Assembly (NCBI GenBank): GCA_020350725.1
Contig: CP070719.1
Coordinates: 251,697-279,770, forward strand
Direction: 5' to 3'
Source: a bacterium
Lineage (GTDB): Bacteria; BMS3Abin14
Length of the DNA stretch: 28,074 nucleotides
Below are positions 15,511-23,967 of the stretch, piece by piece (within the stretch, counting starts at the first letter, position 1; each line of letters opens with the position of its first letter). The notes below the pieces were generated by a model. That model was given only the letters and a program-made list of their open reading frames with translations, had not been told where the DNA came from and made no database searches. A program made the position numbers and the translations under genes.

Positions 15511-15921
15511 ATGACTGGAATGCTAAGGCGGTTTGCGATCCTCTTCTCGGCGGGGGCTCTGGGCGGTCTGGTCAACAGCGTGGCTCTATGGGCCTTGGGC
15601 CGGCTGGGGGTGACGGCTGCTCTCGGCGTGAGCCTTGCTCCCCGTCTGGTCCCCATGTGGCTCTATCCCCGGATCGTCTGGGGGGGACTGTGGGCGTCGC
15701 TCTTTCTCTTCCCCATTCTCAGGAGATCCCCCTTCAAGAGGGGCTTTCTCTACAGCCTCGGCCCGACAGCCGTTCAGCTTCTCGTTGTCTTCCCGCAGAA
15801 GGCCCACAAGGGCATGTTCGGGCTTGACCTGGGCACCCTCACACCCCTGTTCGTGATCCTGCTCAATCTGGTCTGGGGCATCACGGCGGCCTATTTCCTG
15901 GAATACATCGGGGAGGAATAG
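15511..15921 (+). CDS. Small conserved-looking membrane protein, function unknown
   Basis: A 136-residue protein with about four hydrophobic segments (roughly residues 8-30, 52-68, 80-96, 108-132) and short basic loops (RRSPFKRG). It is an inner-membrane protein. GGGAGGAG lies 4 nt upstream of the ATG. I recognise no catalytic motif. An AYFLEYIGEE ending and a VVFPQKAHKGMFGLDLG loop are the most distinctive features. It stands alone, 20 bp from the end of the convergent kinase gene. It is probably a genuine gene given its ribosome site, but no function is proposed. Confidence 0.75.
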   Translation: MTGMLRRFAILFSAGALGGLVNSVALWALGRLGVTAALGVSLAPRLVPMWLYPRIVWGGLWASLFLFPILRRSPFKRGFLYSLGPTAVQLLVVFPQKAHKGMFGLDLGTLTPLFVILLNLVWGITAAYFLEYIGEE

Positions 15922-15941
15922 AATCGGGGGATCCAGGGAGG

Positions 15942-17540
15942 CTAGTTAGTACCATCAAGGGGTCCTTGCAGATCCTCGTAGATCATGTTCGCTCCTCCGG
16001 AACGGACCAGGAGTGTTACCTCCCGGGACAGGCCCATGGCCTCATTCCTCAGGAGGAATTTTCTGTTTCCGACCGGGATACCCGTCAGGGTAAGGGGTGT
16101 ATATCCCAGGGACTCGCCGCGGTAAACGACCTCCGCCCAAGGCACGGCTCCTATTCGAACTGTCGATGTGGGGAGGAGGACCATGTCGATGGCAACCTCC
16201 GCCGGCCCGGTTTCAAGGCCGATGGCCCGTGTTTCGCTGCGGTAGCCGTAGAGGCTGGCTTCGATGGTCACTCCTTTATCCCCTGCCGGCTGGCCGGTCC
16301 GGACAGGTGATCGGCCGACAAACTCCCCGTCGATACTTATCTCGGCTCCGGGAGGTTCTGTCCTGATGTTCAGGAAGGCGGATGCCTCCCGCCCGGCCCC
16401 TTCCCCTGCGAAGGTCTCCCTGTCAGCGGGTGCAACGGTTGCTGTCGGAACCGCGAGGTTTTTCCCCATAGGGACTGCCGTTTCCGGCACCACCGGCCGG
16501 GTCAGGACCCAGACCGACACGGCGATCATCGCAAGAATAGCGGCCGAGGCAGGCAGACGGGAGCTCCTCGGCCTGGGCAGCGTCGCCGCCGTCGGAAGGG
16601 GTTCAGGGTCGTCAGTCATTGAGGGTAGCTCCCGGCGGACTCGGTCCGCCAGTTCTCTTTCCGATTGGGCGTCCAGGAAGGGTTCCAGGGTCGCGGCGAC
16701 TGCGGCCGCATCCGTCGGCCGACGATCCGGATCTCTTTCCAGCAGGGAGTGAACCAGATCCACGAGGTCCTCAGGAATGCCGGGGGCCGGCGTCAGAGGC
16801 TGGAGGAGGGCGTCTCGGACGGCTGCAAGGGTCCCCGCATCGCTTGGGCGGGTGAAAGGGTGCCTGCCGGTGAACATCTGGTAGGCCATGGACCCAAGGG
16901 AAAAGAGGTCCGAGCGGTGATCCAGAGGTCTGCCCTCGACCTGTTCGGGGGACATATACGGCGCCTTTCCCCTCAGGGTCCCGGTCCTGGTGAGGTCCTG
17001 CTGCACGGCCCTGGCGATACCGAAGTCGGCGATCTTTATCTCTCCCTCCGAGGAGATGAGGATGTTATGAGGGCTCAGATCACAGTGGATGATGCCGGCC
17101 GGCGCATCCACCGGATCGGTCTGACCGTGGGCAAAAGCCAGCCCCCGGGCAACGCGGTAAAGTATGCAGATCGATTCACTGAGAGGGAGGGATTCTCCGG
17201 ATGAGAGCCCCTTGAGGATCCTCCTGAGGTCGACACCCTTCACGTATTCCATGACGATAAAATCCACCCTGTCCAGGTGTCCGTAATCCTGGATGTCGAC
17301 TATGTTTGGATGGTCCAGGAGAGATGCCAGATGTGCCTCGCGGGAAAAGAGCTCCCTGAAGGATTCGTCCATGGAGAGGTGGGGGAGGATTAGCTTGACG
17401 GCCACCTCACGGGAGAATTTTCTCCGGCCCATTCTTCGGGAGAAGAAGATCTGTCCCTCCCTTCTCGCCCGGTACACTTCGGCCATTCCTCCGGTTCCGA
17501 TCCTCTCCAGGAGGCGATACTGTCCGAATACGCGCTGCAT
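15942..17540 (-). CDS. Serine/threonine protein kinase with PEGA-like C-terminus
   Basis: From ATG 17540 the protein has 532 residues. The kinase domain (about 7-290) shows the Gly-loop IGTGGMAEVY, VAVKLI (Lys49), the catalytic loop HCDLSPHN (Asp154, Asn159), DFG (172-174) and MSPEQ. A single membrane segment at about 330-349 follows. Outside are a PEGA repeat (RTEPPGAEISIDGEFVGRSP, about 393-455) and a second, weaker PEGA-like unit (458-515). The arginine of the usual HRD motif is Cys and the usual Lys is Ser, as in many myxobacterial-type HRDxSPHN kinases; the kinase may not need activation-loop phosphorylation. A longer start (17576) is possible, but the fold begins at the chosen one. It is divergent from the PHP gene. 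Substrate unknown. Confidence 0.92.
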   Translation of the reverse strand: MQRVFGQYRLLERIGTGGMAEVYRARREGQIFFSRRMGRRKFSREVAVKLILPHLSMDESFRELFSREAHLASLLDHPNIVDIQDYGHLDRVDFIVMEYVKGVDLRRILKGLSSGESLPLSESICILYRVARGLAFAHGQTDPVDAPAGIIHCDLSPHNILISSEGEIKIADFGIARAVQQDLTRTGTLRGKAPYMSPEQVEGRPLDHRSDLFSLGSMAYQMFTGRHPFTRPSDAGTLAAVRDALLQPLTPAPGIPEDLVDLVHSLLERDPDRRPTDAAAVAATLEPFLDAQSERELADRVRRELPSMTDDPEPLPTAATLPRPRSSRLPASAAILAMIAVSVWVLTRPVVPETAVPMGKNLAVPTATVAPADRETFAGEGAGREASAFLNIRTEPPGAEISIDGEFVGRSPVRTGQPAGDKGVTIEASLYGYRSETRAIGLETGPAEVAIDMVLLPTSTVRIGAVPWAEVVYRGESLGYTPLTLTGIPVGNRKFLLRNEAMGLSREVTLLVRSGGANMIYEDLQGPLDGTN

Positions 17541-17677
17541 GGATGGAAAAGTAGCACATTTCGGGCCATGTAGCATGTTGGAGAACGAGAACCGGGATCA
17601 AGGGACGGCGAGCGAGGAGGGGAGACCAGAGACTTCACACCTGGGAACGACCGCGAGGAAAGACCATGTCCAGGCCG

Positions 17678-17706
17678 TTGACAATCCCGGCACTGAGGGT
17701 TAGGGT
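17678..17706 (+). promoter_or_regulatory. Promoter of the PHP-domain gene
   Basis: A perfect -35 TTGACA (17678-17683), a 17-nt spacer and TAGGGT (17701-17706), which keeps the key T, A and final T of the -10. It lies 55 bp before the PHP start codon in the divergent gap shared with the kinase gene. Confidence 0.6.
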
Positions 17707-17761
17707 TACTCCTTCGCGCACTTGAGTTAGATCTTTGCACCCGGTTCTCATCACTGACTTT

Positions 17762-18613
17762 ATGATCGATCTCCACACCCACAGCACAGCCTCCGATGGC
17801 ACCCTGAACCCCGCGGAACTGGTCCGGTATGCCAAGGAAAGGGGCGTCGAGGTCCTGTCCCTGACGGACCACGACACCCTGTCGGGGCTGGATGAAGCTC
17901 TGGAGGAAGCTCTCAGGATCGGTCTCGATTTTATCCCGGGAGTCGAGATCAGCGCGGAATTCGAGCCCGGAACCCTTCACGTCCTCGGATACTTTGTCGA
18001 TCCTTCCGACTCCTTCCTCGAGGGGCGCCTCCTCTGGATGCGCGATGGGAGGGACAATCGCAACATTGTCATCCTCAGGAAGCTCGCCGAACTCGGCTAT
18101 CCTCTGGAGATGGAAGAGGTCCAGCAATTTGCCGGTGGTGAGAGCACGGGAAGACCGCACATTGCCGATGCCATGGTGAAGAGGGGATATGTTGCCAGCC
18201 GCGACGAGGCTTTCGATCGCTTTCTCGCCAAAGGAGGTCCCGCTTACGCCGACAAGGAGAGAATGACACCCGAGGAGGCGATCGCTCTGATCAGCCGGTC
18301 CGGAGGGCTTCCTTTCCTCGCCCACCCCCAGTGGCTCCTGGTCGACGATGCCACCCTCGAGAACCTTGTGATCGGTCTCCAGGAAAAGGGGTTGGCGGGC
18401 CTGGAGACATACTACTACAGTCACTCGAAGGCACAGACCGCTTTCTATGAGTCGCTGGCCGAAAGAAGAGGACTTCTGGTGGCTGGTGGCACGGATTATC
18501 ATGGCCCCCAGGGTCTCAAGGGAACGGAAATAGGGGTGGGTGACGGAGGAATGAATGTGCCAAGAGAGGTCGCCGATCGCCTTTTCGAGGCGCATCGCCG
18601 GCTTTCCCGGTAG
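17762..18613 (+). CDS. PHP-domain phosphoesterase (RNase AM / YciV-like)
   Basis: A 283-residue cytoplasmic metal-dependent phosphoesterase. The ligand set of the PHP fold is complete: HTHS (His5, His7), SDG (Asp12), TDHDT (Asp36, His37), Glu62, His73, RPHIA (His133), FLAHPQ (His188), and TDYHG (Asp245, His247). The order and length match the YciV/TrpH group, whose E. coli member acts as a 5'-3' exoribonuclease trimming rRNA 5' ends and hydrolyses 3',5'-bisphosphonucleotides. The start is set by the family opening MIDLHTHS; no ribosome site is visible before it, and an upstream TTG (17735) is unlikely. It has its own promoter, divergent from the kinase. Confidence 0.9.
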   Translation: MIDLHTHSTASDGTLNPAELVRYAKERGVEVLSLTDHDTLSGLDEALEEALRIGLDFIPGVEISAEFEPGTLHVLGYFVDPSDSFLEGRLLWMRDGRDNRNIVILRKLAELGYPLEMEEVQQFAGGESTGRPHIADAMVKRGYVASRDEAFDRFLAKGGPAYADKERMTPEEAIALISRSGGLPFLAHPQWLLVDDATLENLVIGLQEKGLAGLETYYYSHSKAQTAFYESLAERRGLLVAGGTDYHGPQGLKGTEIGVGDGGMNVPREVADRLFEAHRRLSR

Positions 18614-18629
18614 CGGGCAGGGGAGGAGA

Positions 18630-19090
18630 GCGGACACGGGGACCTGCCCGAGGGGGAGAGGGGGAGATAGGGCGAGGGGGCGAAGAAGATGGTTCCCGGT
18701 TCACAGTTCCCAGTTCACAGTTAATACCTGGAACATGGGACGTGGGACCTGGACATCAGAGGCGGGGACGCGGGGGGAAATGAGTCCAAAATTCAAAGTC
18801 CAAAATCCAAAAGAGGCGTGAGACATGGTACCTGAGACACGGTACTTGGAACTTGGATATCCAGTGCGGAGACATGGTGAGGGAAGAGCGGTTGTCATTG
18901 CGAACAGGGAACCGCGTGAAGCAATCTCTCACTGCGAACTGTGAACCGTGAACTTTGAACTGTGAACCGGGAACTGTCTTTTTGGATTTGGGATTTGGGA
19001 TTTTGGATTGATCTCTAATCTCTAATTTCTAATGCTCTAATCTCTAATGCTCTGCTTCTCAACCGTGAACCCTGAACCGGAAACTGTTCC
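18630..19090. repeat. Mosaic of dispersed intergenic repeats (first copy)
   Basis: A gene-free stretch of at least five repeat types in series. First a G-rich module at 18637-18683 (44 of 47 bases match 27797-27843). Next GTGAAC/TTCACAG words at 18699-18722, then CCAAAATTCAAAG words at 18784-18812. A TGTCATTGCGAAC...GTGAAGCAATCT module at 18887-18927 matches 27962-28002. More GTGAACCGTGAAC words follow, then GGATTTGGGATTTGG (18983-19009), inverse of the CCAAAATCC words. The CTCTAATCTC-type element (19011-19059) and GTGAACCCTGAACC close the stretch. No reading frame or RNA gene is supported. Confidence 0.8.
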
Positions 19091-19140
19091 CGCGGATTCC
19101 GTTACGCCCCGAAAATAGCCGCTCACTCATCACACTTGAG

Positions 19141-19177
19141 TTGACATTCGGACAAATCGTGCATAAATTCCATGCAC
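19141..19177 (+). promoter_or_regulatory. Promoter with overlapping palindrome upstream of the FmdB-like gene
   Basis: TTGACA (19141-19146), a 17-nt spacer, and TAAATT (19164-19169) make a good sigma-70 promoter. The inverted repeat GTGCAT (19159-19164) / ATGCAC (19172-19177), 7-nt gap, overlaps the -10 and the predicted start site, so a repressor could block it. The leader is about 95 nt. Confidence 0.65.
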
Positions 19178-19271
19178 AACATCCGGGACCCGTCATCAAT
19201 ATTACCAACGGCTGATTCCGGGTCCTCCCCCACGGGACCGTCTATGATCATACAGGCTTGAGGAGTAGTCG

Positions 19272-19541
19272 ATGCCCACATACGAATATCGATGCGACCA
19301 GTGCGGACATGAGTTCGAGGTGTCCCAGAGGATCACCGAAGATCCGGTTGACACCTGCTCCAAATGCGGCGGACAGGTTCGGCGGCTCATTAACGCCACC
19401 AATTTCATCCTGAAGGGCGACGGTTGGTATAAAACCGATTATGCTCCTTCATCCGGCGGCCAGAAGGCCGAGGCCGACGCAGGATGCTCGGCGGACAAGA
19501 GCAGCCCCCAATGCAAGACCTGTCCGGCCAATACCGATTGA
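19272..19541 (+). CDS. FmdB family zinc-ribbon protein
   Basis: An 89-residue protein opening with MPTYEYRCDQCGHEFE and a second CSKCGG. The four cysteines (8, 11, 29, 32) form the FmdB-type zinc ribbon, a family named after a putative regulator of formamidase genes but without a proven activity. The C-terminal tail is Cys-containing (CSADKSSPQCKTCPANTD), perhaps a second small metal site. GAGGAG stands about 6 nt before the ATG. It is the first gene after a palindrome-covered promoter, and a K+ channel follows 16 nt downstream. It is probably small, cytoplasmic and regulatory, by inference only. Confidence 0.9.
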   Translation: MPTYEYRCDQCGHEFEVSQRITEDPVDTCSKCGGQVRRLINATNFILKGDGWYKTDYAPSSGGQKAEADAGCSADKSSPQCKTCPANTD

Positions 19542-19557
19542 TCCCTCGGAAGGAGTT

Positions 19558-20610
19558 GTGACGGAAGGCGAGAGAAGGCTCAGGCCGACCAGGGACGGAC
19601 TCGGGGTCAGGTCCGGGCCGCCCGGCCTCCAGGGTCAGCTGAGACTCGCACTTATTATCCTGTTGCTGGTTCTTGCCCTGGGCACCTTGGGATATATGGT
19701 GCTGGAGGGTTGGAGCCTTACCGATTCCTTCTACATGACGATCCTCACCCTCTCCACCGTCGGCTATGGTGAGGTCCATCCCCTTTCTCAGATCGGCAAG
19801 CTGTTCAGCGTATTCCTGATCGTCATGGGTGTCGGCACAGCGGCCTACGTGATCAGGGCCGCGGCCCAACTCATGCTCGATGAAAGGATAAAGACCGCGC
19901 TTGGGAGGAGGACCATGAAGGCGATCCAGAAGATGAAGAACCACTACATAATCTGCGGCTTCGGCCGCATGGGGCGGGTGATATGCCAGGAGCTGCAGGA
20001 GAGAGGATACCCGTTCGTGGTCGTCGAGAGTAATTTGGCCACCATCGAAGACCTGGAGAGGCTCAACTACCTGCATATCAGGGGAGACGCCACGGTGGAT
20101 GAGATCCTCATCGAGGCCGGCATCGAGCGCGCCCGTGGTATCGTCAGCGTCGTCACCCATGACACCGAAAACGTTTTCATCACCCTCACCGCCAGAGGAC
20201 TCAACCCCAGGCTGAACATCGTGGTCAGGGCGGGCAGTGAGGAATCGGTGCAGAAACTGGTTCGCGCCGGGGCCAACAAGGTGATCTCTCCTCACGATCT
20301 TGGAGGGTTCCGGATCGCTCAGGCCCTCATTCGGCCGACGGTCCTCGATTTTCTCGAGCGCATCGTCGATAACCGCTCCCTCGACCTCCGCCTGGAAGAG
20401 GTCGAGATCACTCCAGGCTCCCGTCTGGACGGTGTCACCGTCGCCAATTCGGGCCTGAGAAAGGAATGGAACCTGATTATCCTGGCCGTCAAGGACGCCA
20501 AGGGAAGCATGCATTTCAATCCTTCCTTCGAGACGGAGATCAAGGCGGGCGACACCCTGGTCGTACTCGGGAAGGCGCCTGACCTCGGGAGTCTGGACAG
20601 GATCGCCTAG
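19558..20610 (+). CDS. Potassium channel with TrkA (RCK) cytoplasmic domains
   Basis: From GTG 19558 the protein has 350 residues. It has two membrane helices flanking a pore loop with the selectivity filter TVGYGE (about residues 66-71). A TrkA-N Rossmann domain (HYIICGFGRMGRVI from about 128, binding NAD or nucleotides) and a TrkA-C domain (about 270-345, ending in GDTLVVLGKAPDL) complete it. This is the layout of ligand-gated prokaryotic K+ channels such as MthK. GGAAGGAG precedes the GTG but only 2 nt away, so the exact start is uncertain; no other start lies between it and the first helix. It is an inner-membrane tetramer. It overlaps nothing and is 5 nt from the next gene, so it is operonic. 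Confidence 0.9.
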   Translation: MTEGERRLRPTRDGLGVRSGPPGLQGQLRLALIILLLVLALGTLGYMVLEGWSLTDSFYMTILTLSTVGYGEVHPLSQIGKLFSVFLIVMGVGTAAYVIRAAAQLMLDERIKTALGRRTMKAIQKMKNHYIICGFGRMGRVICQELQERGYPFVVVESNLATIEDLERLNYLHIRGDATVDEILIEAGIERARGIVSVVTHDTENVFITLTARGLNPRLNIVVRAGSEESVQKLVRAGANKVISPHDLGGFRIAQALIRPTVLDFLERIVDNRSLDLRLEEVEITPGSRLDGVTVANSGLRKEWNLIILAVKDAKGSMHFNPSFETEIKAGDTLVVLGKAPDLGSLDRIA

Positions 20611-20615
20611 TACCC

Positions 20616-21413
20616 ATGTCGCCAGGACAGTTTTTCGCCAGAGCATCCCTGAGCAACCTTCAAGAGGATCTTGCATTTCTGGACAGGAACGGGTTTCTGC
20701 CGGAGGTCTACCTCCCGGCCACGGCACTGGATGACCTCGATAACGACCGGCTGGATCCGCTGGTCAGGATCAGGGAGTCGGGGCGGCCCGTCTCCCTTCA
20801 CGCGCCGTTCATGGACCTGTCCCCGGCCGGACTGGATCCTCGCGTCCTGGAGGTCACCCGATACCGATTTACCCAGGTGAAGCAGATCGGGGAGATCGTC
20901 GATCCCTGCCATGTTGTCTTTCACCCGGGTTACGACAGCTGGCGCTTCGGCTGGCAGAAGGAACTGTGGCTGGAAAAGAGCATCGGGATCTGGTCCGAGA
21001 TGATCGAGTGGGGAATCCGGAACGGCGTCAGGATCGTCCTGGAGAACGTTTTCGACCCTGAGCCGGACCACCTGCTCATGCTCCATGAGCGTCTCAGCGG
21101 GGCTTTCGGTTTCTGCTTCGACACGGGGCATTTTCTCCTCTTCTCCCAGATCTCCCTCGAGGAATGGCTTTTCGTGCTGGGCGATTCCCTCGCGGAGCTT
21201 CATCTTCACGATAACAGGGGAGACAGGGATTCCCATCTTCCCGTAGGTGAAGGTATCTTCGACTTTCAAAGCCTTTTCGCCCATGTCAGCCAGGAGGACC
21301 TGTCTCCTCTCATCGTGCTCGAGCACCACACGAGAGAGGACACCATCAGGTCGCTGGGCAACATGGAAGAGCTTCTGAAGGGATCAGGGCATGACCTCGG
21401 TCCTTCTCGATGA
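20616..21413 (+). CDS. TIM-barrel isomerase / AP endonuclease 2 family protein
   Basis: A 265-residue protein of the xylose isomerase-like TIM barrel family. Positions equivalent to the endonuclease IV metal ligands look filled: His62 (SLHAP), His103 (FHPG), Glu143 (VLENVFD), Asp169 and His172 (CFDTGH), His198 (LHLHDN), Asp205 and His207, Glu236. This suggests an active three-metal or divalent metal centre. The family covers sugar-phosphate isomerases/epimerases and endonuclease IV. The short length and lack of DNA-binding loops favour an isomerase or epimerase. It starts 5 nt after the K+ channel, and its last 23 nt overlap the next gene. The substrate cannot be named. Confidence 0.85.
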   Translation: MSPGQFFARASLSNLQEDLAFLDRNGFLPEVYLPATALDDLDNDRLDPLVRIRESGRPVSLHAPFMDLSPAGLDPRVLEVTRYRFTQVKQIGEIVDPCHVVFHPGYDSWRFGWQKELWLEKSIGIWSEMIEWGIRNGVRIVLENVFDPEPDHLLMLHERLSGAFGFCFDTGHFLLFSQISLEEWLFVLGDSLAELHLHDNRGDRDSHLPVGEGIFDFQSLFAHVSQEDLSPLIVLEHHTREDTIRSLGNMEELLKGSGHDLGPSR

Positions 21414-23967
21414 CATCCTTCCGCTGGTCGAGCGACCGTCACAGTACCTCGGCCTGGAACTGAACTCCGTCCACAAGGATCCGGAGGATGTCAGTTTAAG
21501 GGCCGTTCTGGCCTTTCCCGACCATTACGAAGTGGGCATGTCCCATCTGGGACTTCAGATCCTCTACGGGCTTGGAAACGATCTGGAGGGCGTTCAGGTG
21601 GAGAGAGTCTTTCTGCCCCATGCGGATATGCTCGCCCTCCTCAAAGACCGGGGGGTTCCGCTTTTCTCCCTTGAGAGCAGGACTCCTCTATCGGGCTGCG
21701 ACCTTGTGGGAATCACCCTCCAATCGGAGCTCACCTACACCAATACACTCGAGCTGCTCCATGCCGGTCAGATACCCATTGCCGCATCAGCCAGGGGAGA
21801 AGGGCATCCACTGGTCATCGGGGGCGGGCCATGTGCCTTCAATCCCGAGCCGCTTCACGAATTCTTTGACCTTTTTCTCCTCGGCGACGGCGAGGATCTG
21901 TGGGTCCGTATTCTCTCCTCCCTGAGGGATGCCAGGGTTGAAGGGCAAGGACGGACAGACCGGCTGGCGGCTTTGAAAGCCCTGCCCGGGATCTACGATC
22001 CGAGGGATTTCGATCTCCATTACGCTTCCGACGGGCGGGTCAGGGAGATTATTCCGAAGGGCGAAAGGGTGAGGGTCGAAAAGGCCCTTCACCCTGACCT
22101 GGAGTATGAACTCCCCATCAACTCCTTCCTTGTCCCTTTCCTCCAGCCGGTTCACGACCGGATAACCATCGAGGCCGCCAGAGGGTGCACGCGCGGCTGC
22201 CGGTTCTGCCATGCGGGCAGCGTTTACCGGCCGGTCAGGGAGCGGTCGCCCCAATCCCTGACGGACCTGGCAGGAGACGCCCTCCACGGGACCGGATACG
22301 AGTCACTGTCCCTGACGGCGCTGAGCATAGGGGATTATGGTCCTCTGGACCAGGTTCTCGGGGACCTGATGGACCGAATGGAAAAAGAGCGGATCTCCCT
22401 ATCACTTCCTTCCATGAGGATCGGTGGATTGACCCCTGAGATCGCCAGGCAGATCCTTCGGGTGCGCAGGACGGGCTTCACCATTGCTCCGGAGGCCGGC
22501 ACCAGGAGGCTCAGGAATGTGGTCAACAAGGACTACCCCGATGAAGAGATCCTCGAGACCGCAAGATGGGTCTTCGACAGGGGATGGAACGCGTTAAAAC
22601 TCTATTTTATGATCGGTCTGCCGACGGAGACCGAAAAGGATCTGGATGGCCTTGTCGATCTCGTGAAAAGGTTGGCGTCCCTCGCTCCAGAGAGGGGCCA
22701 GATAACAGTCAATCTTTCCCCCTTTGTCCCAAAGGCCCACACCCCCTTCCAGTGGTGTGCCCAGGATCCGGAGGAGGTCCTCAGGGGTAAACTGGATTAT
22801 CTGAAAGCCGGTCTGCGCGGTAAAAAGATCCAGGTCCGCTGGAGCCGAACGGATCAGGCGTTCCTCGAAGCCGTTCTGGCCCGCGGGGACAGGCGGGTTG
22901 CAGAGGTGGTGGAGACCGCCTGGAGATCCGGCGCGCTTCAGGACGGCTGGGACGAGCATTTCGACTGGGGGGTATGGGTCGATGCCTTTCAGAAATGCGG
23001 TCTCGATCCGGCATGGTACGCCAACCGGTTGAGAGGTGAGGACGAGATCCTGCCCTGGGAGCATATCTCGTGCGGTGTGAAAAGGGATTACCTCCTCGAG
23101 GAATTCCACAGAGGTCTCAGGGGTGAGATCACTGAGGACTGCCGTGAGGCGGGCTGCCGTCTGTGCGGAGTGTGCCCTCCGGAAATGAAAACACGGATAC
23201 CGGAGCTGAGACCAAAGTCATCGGAGCAGGCATCCGCGATCCCTTTTGATGATGGGGCCCGGGAACCTGACAGGACCTACAGGCGGATGCGGTTCGTCTT
23301 CCGAAAGGCCGGCGATATGAGGTTCCTCGGCCACCTGGAAACCCTCCGACTTTTCGAGCGGGCGGCCCGAAGAGCCGGGGTGCCCCTTGCCTTTTCAGGA
23401 GGATATCATCCGAAGCCGCGGATCACCTTGGCCCTCGCCCTTCCCGTCGGTGTCGAAGGTCTGGAGGAGTGGGGTGAGATGGAGCTTTCCGGGAGTTGGT
23501 CGGCAGATCTCTTCACCGCCCGGATGAACGAGTGCCTGCCCCATGGCCTGGAGATACTGGCCTGCTGGAAACCTCCCCTGGAGGGGCAGGCCCTCAATGT
23601 CAGGATCAAGAGCATGGAGTACGTGGCCAGGATCCCGCTTCCACCGGGTGAACTCCAGGAGAAGATCTCCAAGCTGCTAGCCAGGAAAAGCATTCCCGTA
23701 GACAGAGAGAAAAAAGGCAAAGTCAAAACGGTGGATCTCAAGGATTTCCTCCAGGATATAGGCGTCGACATGACCGGGGCAGTCCGTTTCAGCCTCTCCC
23801 TTGATCCCGGCGGGGGGAGTGCCCGGCCCCAGGAGGTCGTCGGTGCCCTCCTCTCGGAGGATAGTGTCCGGCAGGCTGATGTCCGCCTGGCGAGGACCGG
23901 TTTCAGCCTCTCCGTGTTGTCCGACCGGTCGGCAGGCAGGCCCGGCTGGTCCCGGGTGTGGGATTAA
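21391..23967 (+). CDS. Radical SAM protein, TIGR03960-type fused to DUF2344
   Basis: An 858-residue fusion. The N-terminal part opens with the TIGR03960-like pattern ERPSQYLGLELNSV, then FPDHYEVGMSHLGLQILY (B12-binding-like region). The radical SAM core has ARGCTRGCRFCHAG, with Cys266, 270, 273 of the CxxxCxxC cluster. A further Cys group (EDCREAGCRLCGVC, about 583-595) ends it. From about 628 the C-terminus is TIGR03936/DUF2344 (FRKAGDMRFLGHLE, then FSGGYHPKPRITLALALPVG). Fused or adjacent copies precede rng and rplU in many bacteria, as here. The enzymatic product is not known to me; an RNA or ribosome-linked modification is suggested by location. The start overlaps the isomerase gene. Confidence 0.92.
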   Translation: MTSVLLDDILPLVERPSQYLGLELNSVHKDPEDVSLRAVLAFPDHYEVGMSHLGLQILYGLGNDLEGVQVERVFLPHADMLALLKDRGVPLFSLESRTPLSGCDLVGITLQSELTYTNTLELLHAGQIPIAASARGEGHPLVIGGGPCAFNPEPLHEFFDLFLLGDGEDLWVRILSSLRDARVEGQGRTDRLAALKALPGIYDPRDFDLHYASDGRVREIIPKGERVRVEKALHPDLEYELPINSFLVPFLQPVHDRITIEAARGCTRGCRFCHAGSVYRPVRERSPQSLTDLAGDALHGTGYESLSLTALSIGDYGPLDQVLGDLMDRMEKERISLSLPSMRIGGLTPEIARQILRVRRTGFTIAPEAGTRRLRNVVNKDYPDEEILETARWVFDRGWNALKLYFMIGLPTETEKDLDGLVDLVKRLASLAPERGQITVNLSPFVPKAHTPFQWCAQDPEEVLRGKLDYLKAGLRGKKIQVRWSRTDQAFLEAVLARGDRRVAEVVETAWRSGALQDGWDEHFDWGVWVDAFQKCGLDPAWYANRLRGEDEILPWEHISCGVKRDYLLEEFHRGLRGEITEDCREAGCRLCGVCPPEMKTRIPELRPKSSEQASAIPFDDGAREPDRTYRRMRFVFRKAGDMRFLGHLETLRLFERAARRAGVPLAFSGGYHPKPRITLALALPVGVEGLEEWGEMELSGSWSADLFTARMNECLPHGLEILACWKPPLEGQALNVRIKSMEYVARIPLPPGELQEKISKLLARKSIPVDREKKGKVKTVDLKDFLQDIGVDMTGAVRFSLSLDPGGGSARPQEVVGALLSEDSVRQADVRLARTGFSLSVLSDRSAGRPGWSRVWD

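Noticed and set aside
18690-19090. Possible CRISPR array
   Set aside because: Repeat words vary in length and sequence, spacers are not regular, and there are no cas genes.
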